A DNA stretch of 5,446 nt from an uncultured Barnesiella sp. Lineage in GTDB: Bacteria > Bacteroidota > Bacteroidia > Bacteroidales > Barnesiellaceae_A. The notes beneath the pieces are model-generated. The model had not been told where the DNA came from. It searched no databases and saw only the letters and a list, made by a program, of their open reading frames with translations. The DNA lies in the NCBI GenBank assembly GCA_904502265.1, contig CAJGDT010000119.1, positions 1 to 5,446 on the forward strand, written 5' to 3'. Below, in pieces: positions 1-5,354 of this stretch. The translations under genes were made by a program, and so were the position numbers. Every line of letters starts with the position of its first letter. Within the stretch, counting starts at the first letter, position 1.

Positions 1-37
1 ATGGTACTGCGCAAGTGGGAGAGTAGGCAGCCGCCAC
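1..37 (+). rRNA. rrf: 5S ribosomal RNA, 3' end (partial)
   Basis: This is the 3' third of a 5S rRNA gene; the rest lies left of the window. The opening bases ATGGTACTGC, a short GCAA loop and GTGGGAGAGTAGG match the conserved 3' part of bacterial 5S rRNA (in E. coli ATGGTAGTG, then GCGAGAGTAGG), including the GAGAGTAGG segment of loop E. The following GCAGCCGCC would be the 3' strand of helix I, whose partner is off the window. A strong terminator begins five bases later, as expected at the end of a 16S-23S-5S operon. The exact mature 3' end (about 35-38) is an estimate. Confidence 0.9.
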
Positions 38-41
38 TTAA

Positions 42-80
42 ATCGCCCTGACAACGAAAGTTGCCGGGGCGATGTTTTTT
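42..80 (+). terminator. Rho-independent terminator of the rRNA operon
   Basis: ATCGCCC (42-48) pairs with GGGCGAT (67-73). The stem continues inward through T49-G66 and G50-C65, a single A-C mismatch, then CAAC (52-55) with GTTG (60-63), closed by a GAAA tetraloop (56-59). Six T residues (75-80) follow. It lies directly behind the 5S gene, so it most likely ends the rRNA operon transcript. Confidence 0.9.
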
Positions 81-193
81 GTATTCGAATGACACTGCCG
101 GCGGAGCTAAGTGCCTGCACAGACATGCATTTGTGCCATGTGGTAATGATATATTTTCAAATTTGAGTGAATGCGTACAATGTTGCTAAGCTA

Positions 194-234
194 TAAAAGC
201 ACGCCCCACTCAGATAGTCCTGAATGGGGCGTGC
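194..234 (-). terminator. Rho-independent terminator of the SIMPL-domain operon
   Basis: A 15-bp inverted repeat: GCACGCCCCACTCAG (199-213) against CTGAATGGGGCGTGC (220-234), with one non-Watson-Crick position (a G-U wobble in the minus-strand RNA) and a 6-base loop. On the minus strand the stem is followed by TTTTAT (198-193); on the plus strand there is no T tract. It therefore terminates leftward transcription, 20 bases past the stop codon of the 173-residue gene, and keeps that transcription out of the rRNA operon. Confidence 0.88.
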
Positions 235-254
235 TGTGATGGTTTATTGTAATA

Positions 255-776
255 TTAGTTTAGGTATCGCTTGTTGCCGGTGGTTGTCGGTTCTTCGTCC
301 TTTATAAGTGCTTGAGGGGGCTTGTTTTCGATGAGATAGAATATGTATAGGAATTCGTTAATACATGGTGCCAAGATATTGTTGATAATGAATTCATCGC
401 TAATACCCTCATTGATGCAATCTACGCGAGATATGAGTATTTGCTTGGTTTGAGGTACATATTGAATGGTACTCATATCTACGTGTGTAATGAGTTCCAT
501 AATGTAGTATGATAGCTCCATCTCTTCTTCTATGGTTTCTACGTCGCATGGTATGAATACTTCTAATGCCACGTAGTTATCGTCGCCTATAAGATGGTTT
601 TCACCGTTTTCGGTTACGTTTATGTTGATACTGAGTTTATCTCCGTCGTCAGTATCGATGCTTGCTTCGAAGATAAAAAGATTTTCTTCATCTATTACTT
701 CACACTCAAAACCCATGCTTGAAACGAGTGTGTGTAGTCGCTTGAGTGCTGCTGGTATGTTTTTTTCCTTTTTCAT
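255..776 (-). CDS. Hypothetical acidic protein, 173 aa
   Basis: I do not recognise this protein with confidence. It has no signal peptide or membrane segment, so it is probably cytoplasmic. It is acidic, with a run of acidic residues at 79-87 (DVETIEEEME) and another patch near 41-46. The pattern is a short N-terminal helix (about 7-22), alternating beta strands (about 24-54 and 67-76), a helix (about 82-98), then a hydrophobic helix (about 127-150). This alpha/beta arrangement loosely recalls YbjN and type III secretion chaperone-like folds; that is an inference from pattern, not a match. The chosen start is ATG at 776, 8 bp after the upstream SIMPL gene's stop. An in-frame TTG at 788 would overlap that stop and add four residues, and is less likely. 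It is the second gene of a two-gene operon ending at the 194-234 terminator. Confidence 0.8.
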   Translation of the reverse strand: MKKEKNIPAALKRLHTLVSSMGFECEVIDEENLFIFEASIDTDDGDKLSININVTENGENHLIGDDNYVALEVFIPCDVETIEEEMELSYYIMELITHVDMSTIQYVPQTKQILISRVDCINEGISDEFIINNILAPCINEFLYIFYLIENKPPQALIKDEEPTTTGNKRYLN

Positions 777-784
777 TGTCTGTA

Positions 785-1495
785 TCAATCTTTGAGATAA
801 TATACTACAGATGTAACGACACGCACATTCTTGAGGTATGGGGTGTATTGATCACGATCGGTAATGGAGAATTGACCTTGTGTGGCTGTTTTGATTTTAC
901 CTAATTTGCTGTCCGAATCTGTTGCAAACTGTTCGGCAGCTTCGCGAGCGTTGCGTGTTGCTTCGGCAATCATGTCGGGCTTGAGATCATTAAGTCCGGT
1001 AAAAAGGTAGTTTACTTGTGTATCATACTCGCCCGATACTATGGCAATGCCTTTATCAAGTAGTTCGCCTTGCTCGGCAATAAGATTGCGAACCAACTCG
1101 ACTTGTTGCGATGATACTGTGATAACAGAAGTCAGATTATAGCGATATAATACATTTTGACTAGCATAGCGTTCGGCCTGCAAGTCGATGATTTCGGGTG
1201 ATGCTATTGTTATTTCGTCCTCGGCTATACCTTTTGATGTGAGATATTCGACGATAATCTTGTTTTTATTATTCACCTCTTTACTCAGAGAAGCCAGGTC
1301 GTTGCCAACTTCTTTGTATACGAGGGGCCACACAACTTTATCGGCCGGTACGGTACGCTCTGAAAGTCCTCGTACCGAAACAATTCGCTCGTCTTTAAGT
1401 CCTTTTTCGAGGCCATTTTGTATGCAGTATCCCATAGACAACAAGCCTAATGCTATTATTATAGCTGCTATGATTGTGTTCTTGTTTGTATTCAT
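785..1495 (-). CDS. SIMPL domain-containing protein (DUF541 family), membrane-anchored
   Basis: A 236-residue protein of the SIMPL/DUF541 family, which includes E. coli YggE. Residues 7-25 form one hydrophobic segment (IIAAIIIALGLLSMGYC), an uncleaved signal anchor or signal peptide, so the rest should lie outside the cytoplasmic membrane. The SIMPL domain begins with VRGLSERTVPADKVVWPL (41-58), which is highly typical of the Bacteroidetes members. It ends with the family's C-terminal helix (EATRNAREAAEQFATDSDSKLGKI, here about 178-201), then a GQFSI strand (207-211) and a final strand VRVVTSVVYYL (224-234). Molecular function is poorly understood: YggE has been linked to lower oxidative stress, and other members to signalling or surface complexes. 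Length and ATG start are as expected. It is the first gene of a leftward operon, with a candidate promoter 29-60 bases upstream, divergent from yraN. Confidence 0.9.
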   Translation of the reverse strand: MNTNKNTIIAAIIIALGLLSMGYCIQNGLEKGLKDERIVSVRGLSERTVPADKVVWPLVYKEVGNDLASLSKEVNNKNKIIVEYLTSKGIAEDEITIASPEIIDLQAERYASQNVLYRYNLTSVITVSSQQVELVRNLIAEQGELLDKGIAIVSGEYDTQVNYLFTGLNDLKPDMIAEATRNAREAAEQFATDSDSKLGKIKTATQGQFSITDRDQYTPYLKNVRVVTSVVYYLKD

Positions 1496-1523
1496 GATTG
1501 TTTAGTTTATAAGGTTCAACTTA

Positions 1524-1555
1524 CAAAGTAAATAAATATCAATTTCAAAATCAAC
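1524..1555 (-). promoter_or_regulatory. Candidate promoter for the SIMPL-domain operon
   Basis: On the minus strand, TTACTTTG (1531-1524) matches seven of eight positions of the Bacteroidetes -7 element TAnnTTTG. GTTG (1555-1552) lies 20 bases upstream at the place of the -33 element (consensus TTTG, spacing 19-21). Transcription would begin near 1517-1520, leaving a leader of about 22-25 bases before the ATG at 1495. Both elements are one base off consensus, so confidence is moderate. Confidence 0.5.
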
Positions 1556-1567
1556 ATTTGCGCCAAT

Positions 1568-1582
1568 TTTGTACATTTGCAC
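1568..1582 (+). promoter_or_regulatory. Candidate promoter (-7 element) for the yraN-birA operon
   Basis: TACATTTG at 1572-1579 is a perfect TAnnTTTG element, embedded in TTTGTACATTTGCAC (1568-1582), which is 14/15 identical to the pyrH promoter at 3833-3847. No TTTG lies at the right -33 distance; the nearest, at 1557-1560, is too close (11 bases). Transcription would start near 1584-1587, giving a leader of about 20 bases before the yraN ATG. Confidence 0.6.
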
Positions 1583-1604
1583 ATATATAATAATGTGTGT
1601 AATT

Positions 1605-1973
1605 ATGGCGCAACACAATCTTTTGGGTAAGAGTGGCGAGGAGTATGCCGCCGAATATTTGATAAGCCGAGGCTATGTAGTCCGCGATATCAACTGGGTG
1701 AGTGGCAAGTATGAGCTTGATATAGTGGCATATCGCGACGCAACGATTGTTGTTGTAGAGGTCAAGACGCGCAGTAGTATCGACTTTGCCTATCCAGAGG
1801 AGGCTGTGACCGAGAAGAAGATTCGCAATATGGTGCGAGCTACCGATGCCTATATGCGCATGTTTGAGCTGGATATGGAGGTGCGCTTTGACGTAATCTC
1901 AATCGTAGGTAAAGAACCGCCGTTTGAGATAGAGCATATTGAGGATGCGTTTGTTCCTCCTATAAATATTTGA
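1605..1973 (+). CDS. yraN: YraN family (UPF0102) nuclease-fold protein
   Basis: A 122-residue protein of the UPF0102/YraN family, predicted to have the RecB/Holliday-junction-resolvase type nuclease fold; its substrate and role are not established. Visible family motifs are GKSGEEYAAEYL near the N-terminus (8-19, with the conserved Glu), YELDIVA (36-42, equivalent to the usual GEIDLIA with Glu37 and Asp39) and VVVEVKTR (49-56, the E-x-K core of the nuclease site), then the helix AVTEKKIRNMVRATDAYM (67-84). The conserved acidic and lysine residues are all present, so the site looks intact. The ATG at 1605 places the GKSGEE motif at the usual distance from the start. In-frame TTG and ATG codons upstream (1569, 1593) would overlap the promoter or transcription start. 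It heads a rightward operon with birA, and its leader has no Shine-Dalgarno sequence. Confidence 0.93.
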   Translation: MAQHNLLGKSGEEYAAEYLISRGYVVRDINWVSGKYELDIVAYRDATIVVVEVKTRSSIDFAYPEEAVTEKKIRNMVRATDAYMRMFELDMEVRFDVISIVGKEPPFEIEHIEDAFVPPINI

Positions 1974-1977
1974 TATC

Positions 1978-2046
1978 ATGAGTATTCCACTCGGACTGTG
2001 TGGTGGTAAAAAACTTAATCGCGCACGTTCAGAGAAGAAAAATTAA
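1978..2046 (+). CDS. Possible 22-aa small basic peptide between yraN and birA
   Basis: An ATG-to-TAA reading frame of 22 codons starts 4 bp after the yraN stop and ends 11 bp before the birA ATG, so it fills the gap almost exactly. The peptide begins MSIPLGLCGGKKLNRARSEK and has six Lys/Arg against one Glu, one Cys (residue 8) followed by two Gly, and no hydrophobic segment. I do not recognise it. It could be a real small protein, a leader peptide that couples translation from yraN to birA, or chance: open frames of this length are common by chance in bacterial DNA. The tight packing on both sides is the only argument for it within the window. Confidence 0.4.
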   Translation: MSIPLGLCGGKKLNRARSEKKN

Positions 2047-2057
2047 GAACTTGAAGA

Positions 2058-2798
2058 ATGGAAAAAATGGAATGGCATATTGTAAAGTTACAAGAGACTC
2101 GCTCTACCAATACATATCTCGATAACTTAGATACTGAAACGCGACAGAATGAGGGCTGTGTAGTCATTACACATACGCAGTCGGCCGGCCGTGGACAACG
2201 AGGAAATACGTGGGAAGCCGAGCCCGGACAAAATCTCACATTCAGCTATCTCTTACGCCCAAAGGCAGTTGCCGCCCGAGAGCAGTTTGTGCTATCTCAA
2301 GCTGTATCGTTGGCAGTTGTGGATGTCTTGTCACGATATGCCGATGGTTTTAGTGTCAAGTGGCCAAATGACATATATTACAAAGATAGTAAGATTGCAG
2401 GTATTCTTATTGAGCACCATTTGTCGGGCATGAATATATCGCGCACCATTGTGGGTATAGGTCTCAATATAAACCAACAGCAGTTTCTTAGTGATGCCCC
2501 CAATCCCATATCGTTGCGACAAATTACAGGCAAGGAGTATTGTCTCGAAGATATACTTAATGAGGTATTGCAAGCTACAGCGATACGATACGACCAGTGT
2601 ACTGAAAATCGCGAATTATTGCAAAGCAACTATGCATCAGCGTTATATCGGAAGGATGGCTTTTATACCTATCGTGATGCCAATGGCGAATTTGAAGCAC
2701 GTATACAGGAGGTGCTGCCTGAAGGGTACTTGTTGCTGATAGATACCGACAATCGTGTACGTCAATATGCCTTCAAAGAGGTAGCCTTTGTTATTTAG
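2058..2798 (+). CDS. birA: Biotin--[acetyl-CoA-carboxylase] ligase (biotin protein ligase)
   Basis: This enzyme activates biotin with ATP to biotinyl-5'-AMP and attaches it to a lysine of the biotin carboxyl carrier domain of acetyl-CoA carboxylase and related carboxylases in the cytoplasm. Family motifs in order: ETRSTNTYL (13-21), the biotin and adenylate-binding loop SAGRGQRGNTWEA (42-54), LTFSYLLRP (60-68), the catalytic core KWPNDIYY (101-108) with SKIAGILIE (111-119; Lys112 corresponds to the biotin-contacting lysine), and GIGLNIN (133-139). The C-terminal part (about 200-246) fits the small SH3-like domain. At 246 residues there is no N-terminal helix-turn-helix, so this is the monofunctional type and should not be a DNA-binding repressor like E. 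coli BirA. An in-frame ATG at 2067 is an alternative start. It is the last gene of the yraN operon; its final 8 bp overlap the convergent TPR gene. Confidence 0.95.
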   Translation: MEKMEWHIVKLQETRSTNTYLDNLDTETRQNEGCVVITHTQSAGRGQRGNTWEAEPGQNLTFSYLLRPKAVAAREQFVLSQAVSLAVVDVLSRYADGFSVKWPNDIYYKDSKIAGILIEHHLSGMNISRTIVGIGLNINQQQFLSDAPNPISLRQITGKEYCLEDILNEVLQATAIRYDQCTENRELLQSNYASALYRKDGFYTYRDANGEFEARIQEVLPEGYLLLIDTDNRVRQYAFKEVAFVI

Positions 2799-3663
2799 CA
2801 ACCTTATGCTTGCCGGCTTTTTTCTTCTCGGGTCGAGTAGGTAGCTGGCTGGTAATATCCGATAGTTGTTTTATTTGATTTTTCAAATGTTCCGACGGTT
2901 GCATCTCTTGTGCTGCTTGCAGCAAAGTCAGTGTTCGCGCTATGTTGGTATCTATAATGAGTTGTTTTTGGTGTATATATACTGAGTCAATGGCTGATGT
3001 GTCATTTAGGTAAGTTGTGTTAATTTCCTTTATTGCCATTAAGTCGCATGTAGCATAGTATGCACCTAAGAATGTAAGCACCTCATAGTCCGAAGAGTCT
3101 TTTTGCAAGATGTTTTCATATAGTTCTACGGCCTCTTTCTCATCGCCTTGGTAGAAGAGAGCATTGGCCTTTATTTTCTTGAACCGCAAGTTTTCGGGTG
3201 TAGCATGCAGCAGTTCGTTAGCAATAGTTATGGTTTCTTTGGTTTTGCGTGCAAAGTTGTAGAAATCAAGTAGATAAATGTTTAGTACCCGAGCCAACCA
3301 TCGATTGTTTGTCTTGAGATTAACTAATAGTTTCTCATACACTTGTGCATTGTGAAGTTGCTTGGTACGTATATATACGTGGTTGAGCAGAGAGTCGATA
3401 TGCACTCTGTTGTTTTGTGATAATTTCAGATATTTATTTTCGGTAGCAATATCATCGAGAAATTGAGCTGCCACTAAAGCTGCAGAGTAAGGTTCTACGT
3501 CGGAAGGTTTTAGGTCGATCATCTTTTGGGTTTCTTGTAGTACCTCATTCCATTCAGCATGGTCAAAGTGGTCGTTCATACGAGCCAATCGCCTCTCGTA
3601 GCTTGTAGCAAATGAAGATAATGCTATAGATAGAATCAGCAGTGTGTATATAAATCTTCTCAT
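2791..3663 (-). CDS. Exported tetratricopeptide-repeat-like protein
   Basis: A 290-residue protein with an N-terminal signal peptide (MRRFIYTLLILSIALSSFA, 1-19; cleavage likely near 19-21), so it should be exported to the periplasm or outer envelope. There is no lipobox cysteine. The mature part is almost all helical. The segment 157-205 has clear TPR character (ANALFYQGDEKEAVELYENIL at about 166-186, then a following helix pair), and about 23-52 resembles a degenerate repeat. TPR folds usually bind other proteins; the partner is unknown. The tail (273-290) is rich in Lys and Pro and probably disordered. The protein seems to stand alone as a single-gene leftward unit between birA and pyrH. 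Its stop codon lies inside the birA 3' end, an 8-bp tail-to-tail overlap, with no terminator visible beyond it within the birA coding region. A perfect -7 element lies 28 bases upstream of the ATG. Confidence 0.85.
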   Translation of the reverse strand: MRRFIYTLLILSIALSSFATSYERRLARMNDHFDHAEWNEVLQETQKMIDLKPSDVEPYSAALVAAQFLDDIATENKYLKLSQNNRVHIDSLLNHVYIRTKQLHNAQVYEKLLVNLKTNNRWLARVLNIYLLDFYNFARKTKETITIANELLHATPENLRFKKIKANALFYQGDEKEAVELYENILQKDSSDYEVLTFLGAYYATCDLMAIKEINTTYLNDTSAIDSVYIHQKQLIIDTNIARTLTLLQAAQEMQPSEHLKNQIKQLSDITSQLPTRPEKKKAGKHKVAK

Positions 3664-3690
3664 ATCAATCTATATTGAGGTGTATATATG

Positions 3691-3698
3691 CAAAGGTA
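3691..3698 (-). promoter_or_regulatory. Candidate -7 element for the TPR-like gene
   Basis: On the minus strand this reads TACCTTTG, a perfect TAnnTTTG element, followed by CATATAT. Transcription would begin near 3684-3687, about 22 bases before the ATG at 3663. The best -33 candidate, TTTG at 3726-3723, is 24 bases away, wider than the usual 19-21, so the -33 contact may be weak. Confidence 0.6.
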
Positions 3699-3811
3699 GT
3701 ATTTAAATTAGATAAGCATGCACAAATTTATTATTAATAACATTGTACTTTACTTAAACATGGCTACTGAGAAAAATTAAAATGACCAAAGTTACAAAAC
3801 CATGTAATTTA

Positions 3812-3844
3812 TTTGCATCGTTGTATTATTCATTTGTATATTTG
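3812..3844 (+). promoter_or_regulatory. Promoter of pyrH-frr (Bacteroidetes sigma-A type)
   Basis: TTTG (3812-3815) and TATATTTG (3837-3844) are separated by 21 bases, matching the Bacteroidetes consensus TTTG-N19-21-TAnnTTTG at every defined position. Transcription would start near 3848-3852, about 38 bases before the chosen pyrH ATG. It is the best promoter in the window, consistent with an essential operon. Confidence 0.82.
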
Positions 3845-3852
3845 CACTAAAC

Positions 3853-3873
3853 CATAAGTACGTGGTGCTTATG
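3853..3873 (+). promoter_or_regulatory. Hairpin at the predicted 5' end of the pyrH mRNA
   Basis: CATAAGTAC (3853-3861) and GTGCTTATG (3865-3873) can form a 9-bp stem with one U-G wobble and a GUG triloop. It begins within a few bases of the predicted transcription start. There is no T tract, so it is not a terminator. It would bury the in-frame GTG (3862, 3865) and ATG (3871) codons, leaving the ATG at 3889 free 15 bases downstream, which supports that start. It could protect the 5' end of the mRNA or be a DNA operator; its role is inferred only. Confidence 0.5.
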
Positions 3874-3888
3874 AAAATGAAAATTGAT

Positions 3889-4599
3889 ATGGAGAGAAAA
3901 TTCAAACGCATTTTGCTCAAGTTGAGTGGTGAGTCGCTCATGGGCGAACAACAATATGGAATAGACCCCAAGCGTGCCGGTGAGTATGCTGCTCAAATCA
4001 AGGAAATAGCCGATATGGGCATAGAGATAGGTATAGTCATAGGTGGCGGCAATATATTTAGAGGATTGAGTGGAGCAACCAAAGGTTTCGACCGTGTTAA
4101 GGGCGACCAAATGGGTATGTTAGCTACTGTTATTAACAGTCTCGCGTTGAGTTCGGCTCTTGAAGCAATAGGACAAAAGGCACGTGTATTTACCGCCATC
4201 GATATGCATCCTATAGGCGAACATTATAGCAAGTGGCGTGCAATAGAAGCTATGCAACGAGGCGAGATTGCTATTATGTCGTGTGGAACAGGTAATCCAT
4301 TCTTTACAACAGATACCGGATCGGCATTGCGTGGTATTGAGATAGAGGCCGACGTAATGCTGAAGGGTACTCGAGTAGATGGTATCTATACAGCCGATCC
4401 TGAGAAAGATCCTACTGCGACTAAGTTCGATAGTATTACTTACGATGAAATATATACTCGCGGTCTCAAGGTAATGGACCTTACCGCTACTACCTTGTGC
4501 AAAGAGAATAATCTGCCTATTATCGTGTTTGATATGGATACCGTTGGCAACCTTAAGAAGGTAATGTCGGGTGAGGATATCGGCACTTATGTATATTGA
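3889..4599 (+). CDS. pyrH: UMP kinase (uridylate kinase)
   Basis: Bacterial UMP kinase phosphorylates UMP to UDP with ATP, a step of de novo pyrimidine synthesis, as a cytoplasmic hexamer usually regulated by GTP (activator) and UTP (inhibitor). It belongs to the amino-acid kinase superfamily, unrelated to eukaryotic UMP/CMP kinases. Motifs are intact: KLSGES (11-16, phosphate-binding Lys), GGGNIFRG (52-59), GDQMGMLAT (72-80), GTGNPFFTTDT (133-143) and ADVMLKGTRVDGIYTADP (154-171). The chosen ATG gives 236 residues with MERKFKRILLKLSGES at the N-terminus, the usual distance to the Lys motif. In-frame GTG codons (3862, 3865) and ATG codons (3871, 3877) upstream would add 4-9 residues outside the family's usual N-terminus and lie close to or inside a 5' hairpin. 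frr follows 25 bp downstream and probably shares the transcript. Confidence 0.97.
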   Translation: MERKFKRILLKLSGESLMGEQQYGIDPKRAGEYAAQIKEIADMGIEIGIVIGGGNIFRGLSGATKGFDRVKGDQMGMLATVINSLALSSALEAIGQKARVFTAIDMHPIGEHYSKWRAIEAMQRGEIAIMSCGTGNPFFTTDTGSALRGIEIEADVMLKGTRVDGIYTADPEKDPTATKFDSITYDEIYTRGLKVMDLTATTLCKENNLPIIVFDMDTVGNLKKVMSGEDIGTYVY

Positions 4600-4624
4600 T
4601 AAAACAAACAAAAAAATAGAATTT

Positions 4625-5185
4625 ATGGAAGACGTAAAAACTTATCTCGACGCAGCCGAGAGTAAAATGGTTCACACTGTAGAATTTCTTGACGAAACTT
4701 TGGCTCACATCCGTGCCGGTAAAGCGAGCCCCAAGTTGCTCGATAATATTCGTGTAGATTACTATGGCTCAATGATGCCTATTAGTGGTGCTGCCAATGT
4801 GCAAGTTCCTGATGCTCGCACCATCGTTATTACACCCTGGGAGAAAAGCATGTTCCGTGTTATCGAGAAGGCTATTATTGACTCAGAGTTGGGTATCACT
4901 CCCGAAAACAATGGTGAAGTAATACGCATTTCTATACCTCCTTTGACCGAAGAGCGTCGTAAAGCTCTTGTAAAGCAATCGAAAAATGAGGTGGAGAATG
5001 CCAAGGTAAGCATTCGTAATGCTCGTCGCGATGCTATTGAGGGCTTGAAGAAGGCTATAAAGAATGGTATGTCGGAAGATGTATCGAAAGATGGCGAAGC
5101 TGAAGTACAAAAACTTCACGATAAGATGATGAAACGTCTTGACGAACTCTTTGCCGCTAAGGAGAAAGAGATCCTTACTGTGTAA
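4625..5185 (+). CDS. frr: Ribosome recycling factor
   Basis: RRF, acting with EF-G and GTP, splits the post-termination ribosome so that its subunits can be reused. The ATG at 4625 gives 186 residues, the usual size; a longer open frame back to 4571 would overlap pyrH and is not needed. Domain I helices are seen at about 1-28 and 107-184, with the conserved HIRAGKASPKLLD (28-40) and the C-terminal stretch SIRNARRDA (129-137), which carries the arginines that contact 23S rRNA. Domain II (about 31-104) includes YYGSMMPISGAANVQVPDAR (46-65) and ITPWEKS (69-75). Nothing is missing. The start is preceded by an A-rich leader without a Shine-Dalgarno sequence, as is common in Bacteroidetes. It is the second gene after pyrH, a widely conserved neighbour, and a terminator lies 53 bp past the stop. 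Confidence 0.97.
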   Translation: MEDVKTYLDAAESKMVHTVEFLDETLAHIRAGKASPKLLDNIRVDYYGSMMPISGAANVQVPDARTIVITPWEKSMFRVIEKAIIDSELGITPENNGEVIRISIPPLTEERRKALVKQSKNEVENAKVSIRNARRDAIEGLKKAIKNGMSEDVSKDGEAEVQKLHDKMMKRLDELFAAKEKEILTV

Positions 5186-5196
5186 TATTGTTATGT

Positions 5197-5217
5197 CATT
5201 ACTTAGGAGAAGTAATG
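5197..5217 (+). repeat. Short inverted repeat downstream of frr
   Basis: CATTACTT (5197-5204) and AAGTAATG (5210-5217) form a perfect 8-bp stem with a 5-base AGGAG loop, 11 bases after the frr stop. It is AT-rich and has no T tract, so it is unlikely to terminate alone. It may protect the mRNA 3' region or be incidental. Confidence 0.5.
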
Positions 5218-5238
5218 CCTGAAAATAGATATTGAAAG

Positions 5239-5277
5239 GAACCCCAAAGTTTTGATAAAAAACTTTGGGGTTCTCTT
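5239..5277 (+). terminator. Rho-independent terminator of pyrH-frr
   Basis: GAACCCCAAAGTTTT (5239-5253) and AAAACTTTGGGGTTC (5259-5273) form a perfect 15-bp stem with a 5-base GATAA loop, followed by TCTT. The T tract is short, but the stem is long and no gene overlaps it. It separates frr from the next gene, which starts 77 bases later. Confidence 0.82.
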
Positions 5278-5354
5278 CAATACTTAAACCTTTTGTAATA
5301 TTTATTGTCTTAAATGTAAACAAACATATCAACAACCTACAAAAACAGAATATT

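Noticed and set aside
117..136. GCACA / TGTGC inverted repeat in the gap after the rRNA terminator
   Set aside because: A 5-bp stem with a 10-base loop is too weak, and it lies outside both transcription units. No tRNA or small RNA structure is visible in 81-193.
777..788. TTG start at 788 for the 173-residue protein
   Set aside because: It would overlap the upstream stop codon and add only four residues; the ATG at 776 is the stronger codon with sensible operon spacing.
1188..1505. Plus-strand open frame of 105 codons
   Set aside because: It lies entirely antisense to the SIMPL-domain gene, has no family resemblance, and its hydrophobic stretch is the complement of the signal-anchor codons.
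1580..1597. Inverted repeat CACAT / ATGTG in the yraN leader
   Set aside because: Only 5 bp with an AT-only spacer, and the predicted transcription start falls inside it; expected by chance in such AT-rich sequence.
2799..2824. Possible terminator for birA ahead of the T run at 2819-2824
   Set aside because: Only a 4-bp stem (GCAA / TTGC) can be drawn, and the T run is explained by the lysine codons at the end of the TPR gene on the other strand.
4120..4611. Minus-strand open frame of 163 codons over pyrH
   Set aside because: It is antisense to a certain pyrH gene, has low-complexity unlikely composition and no promoter; a shadow frame.
4883..5335. Minus-strand open frame of 150 codons over frr and its terminator
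   Set aside because: It is antisense to frr, runs through the 5239-5277 terminator hairpin, and shows no protein-family features.
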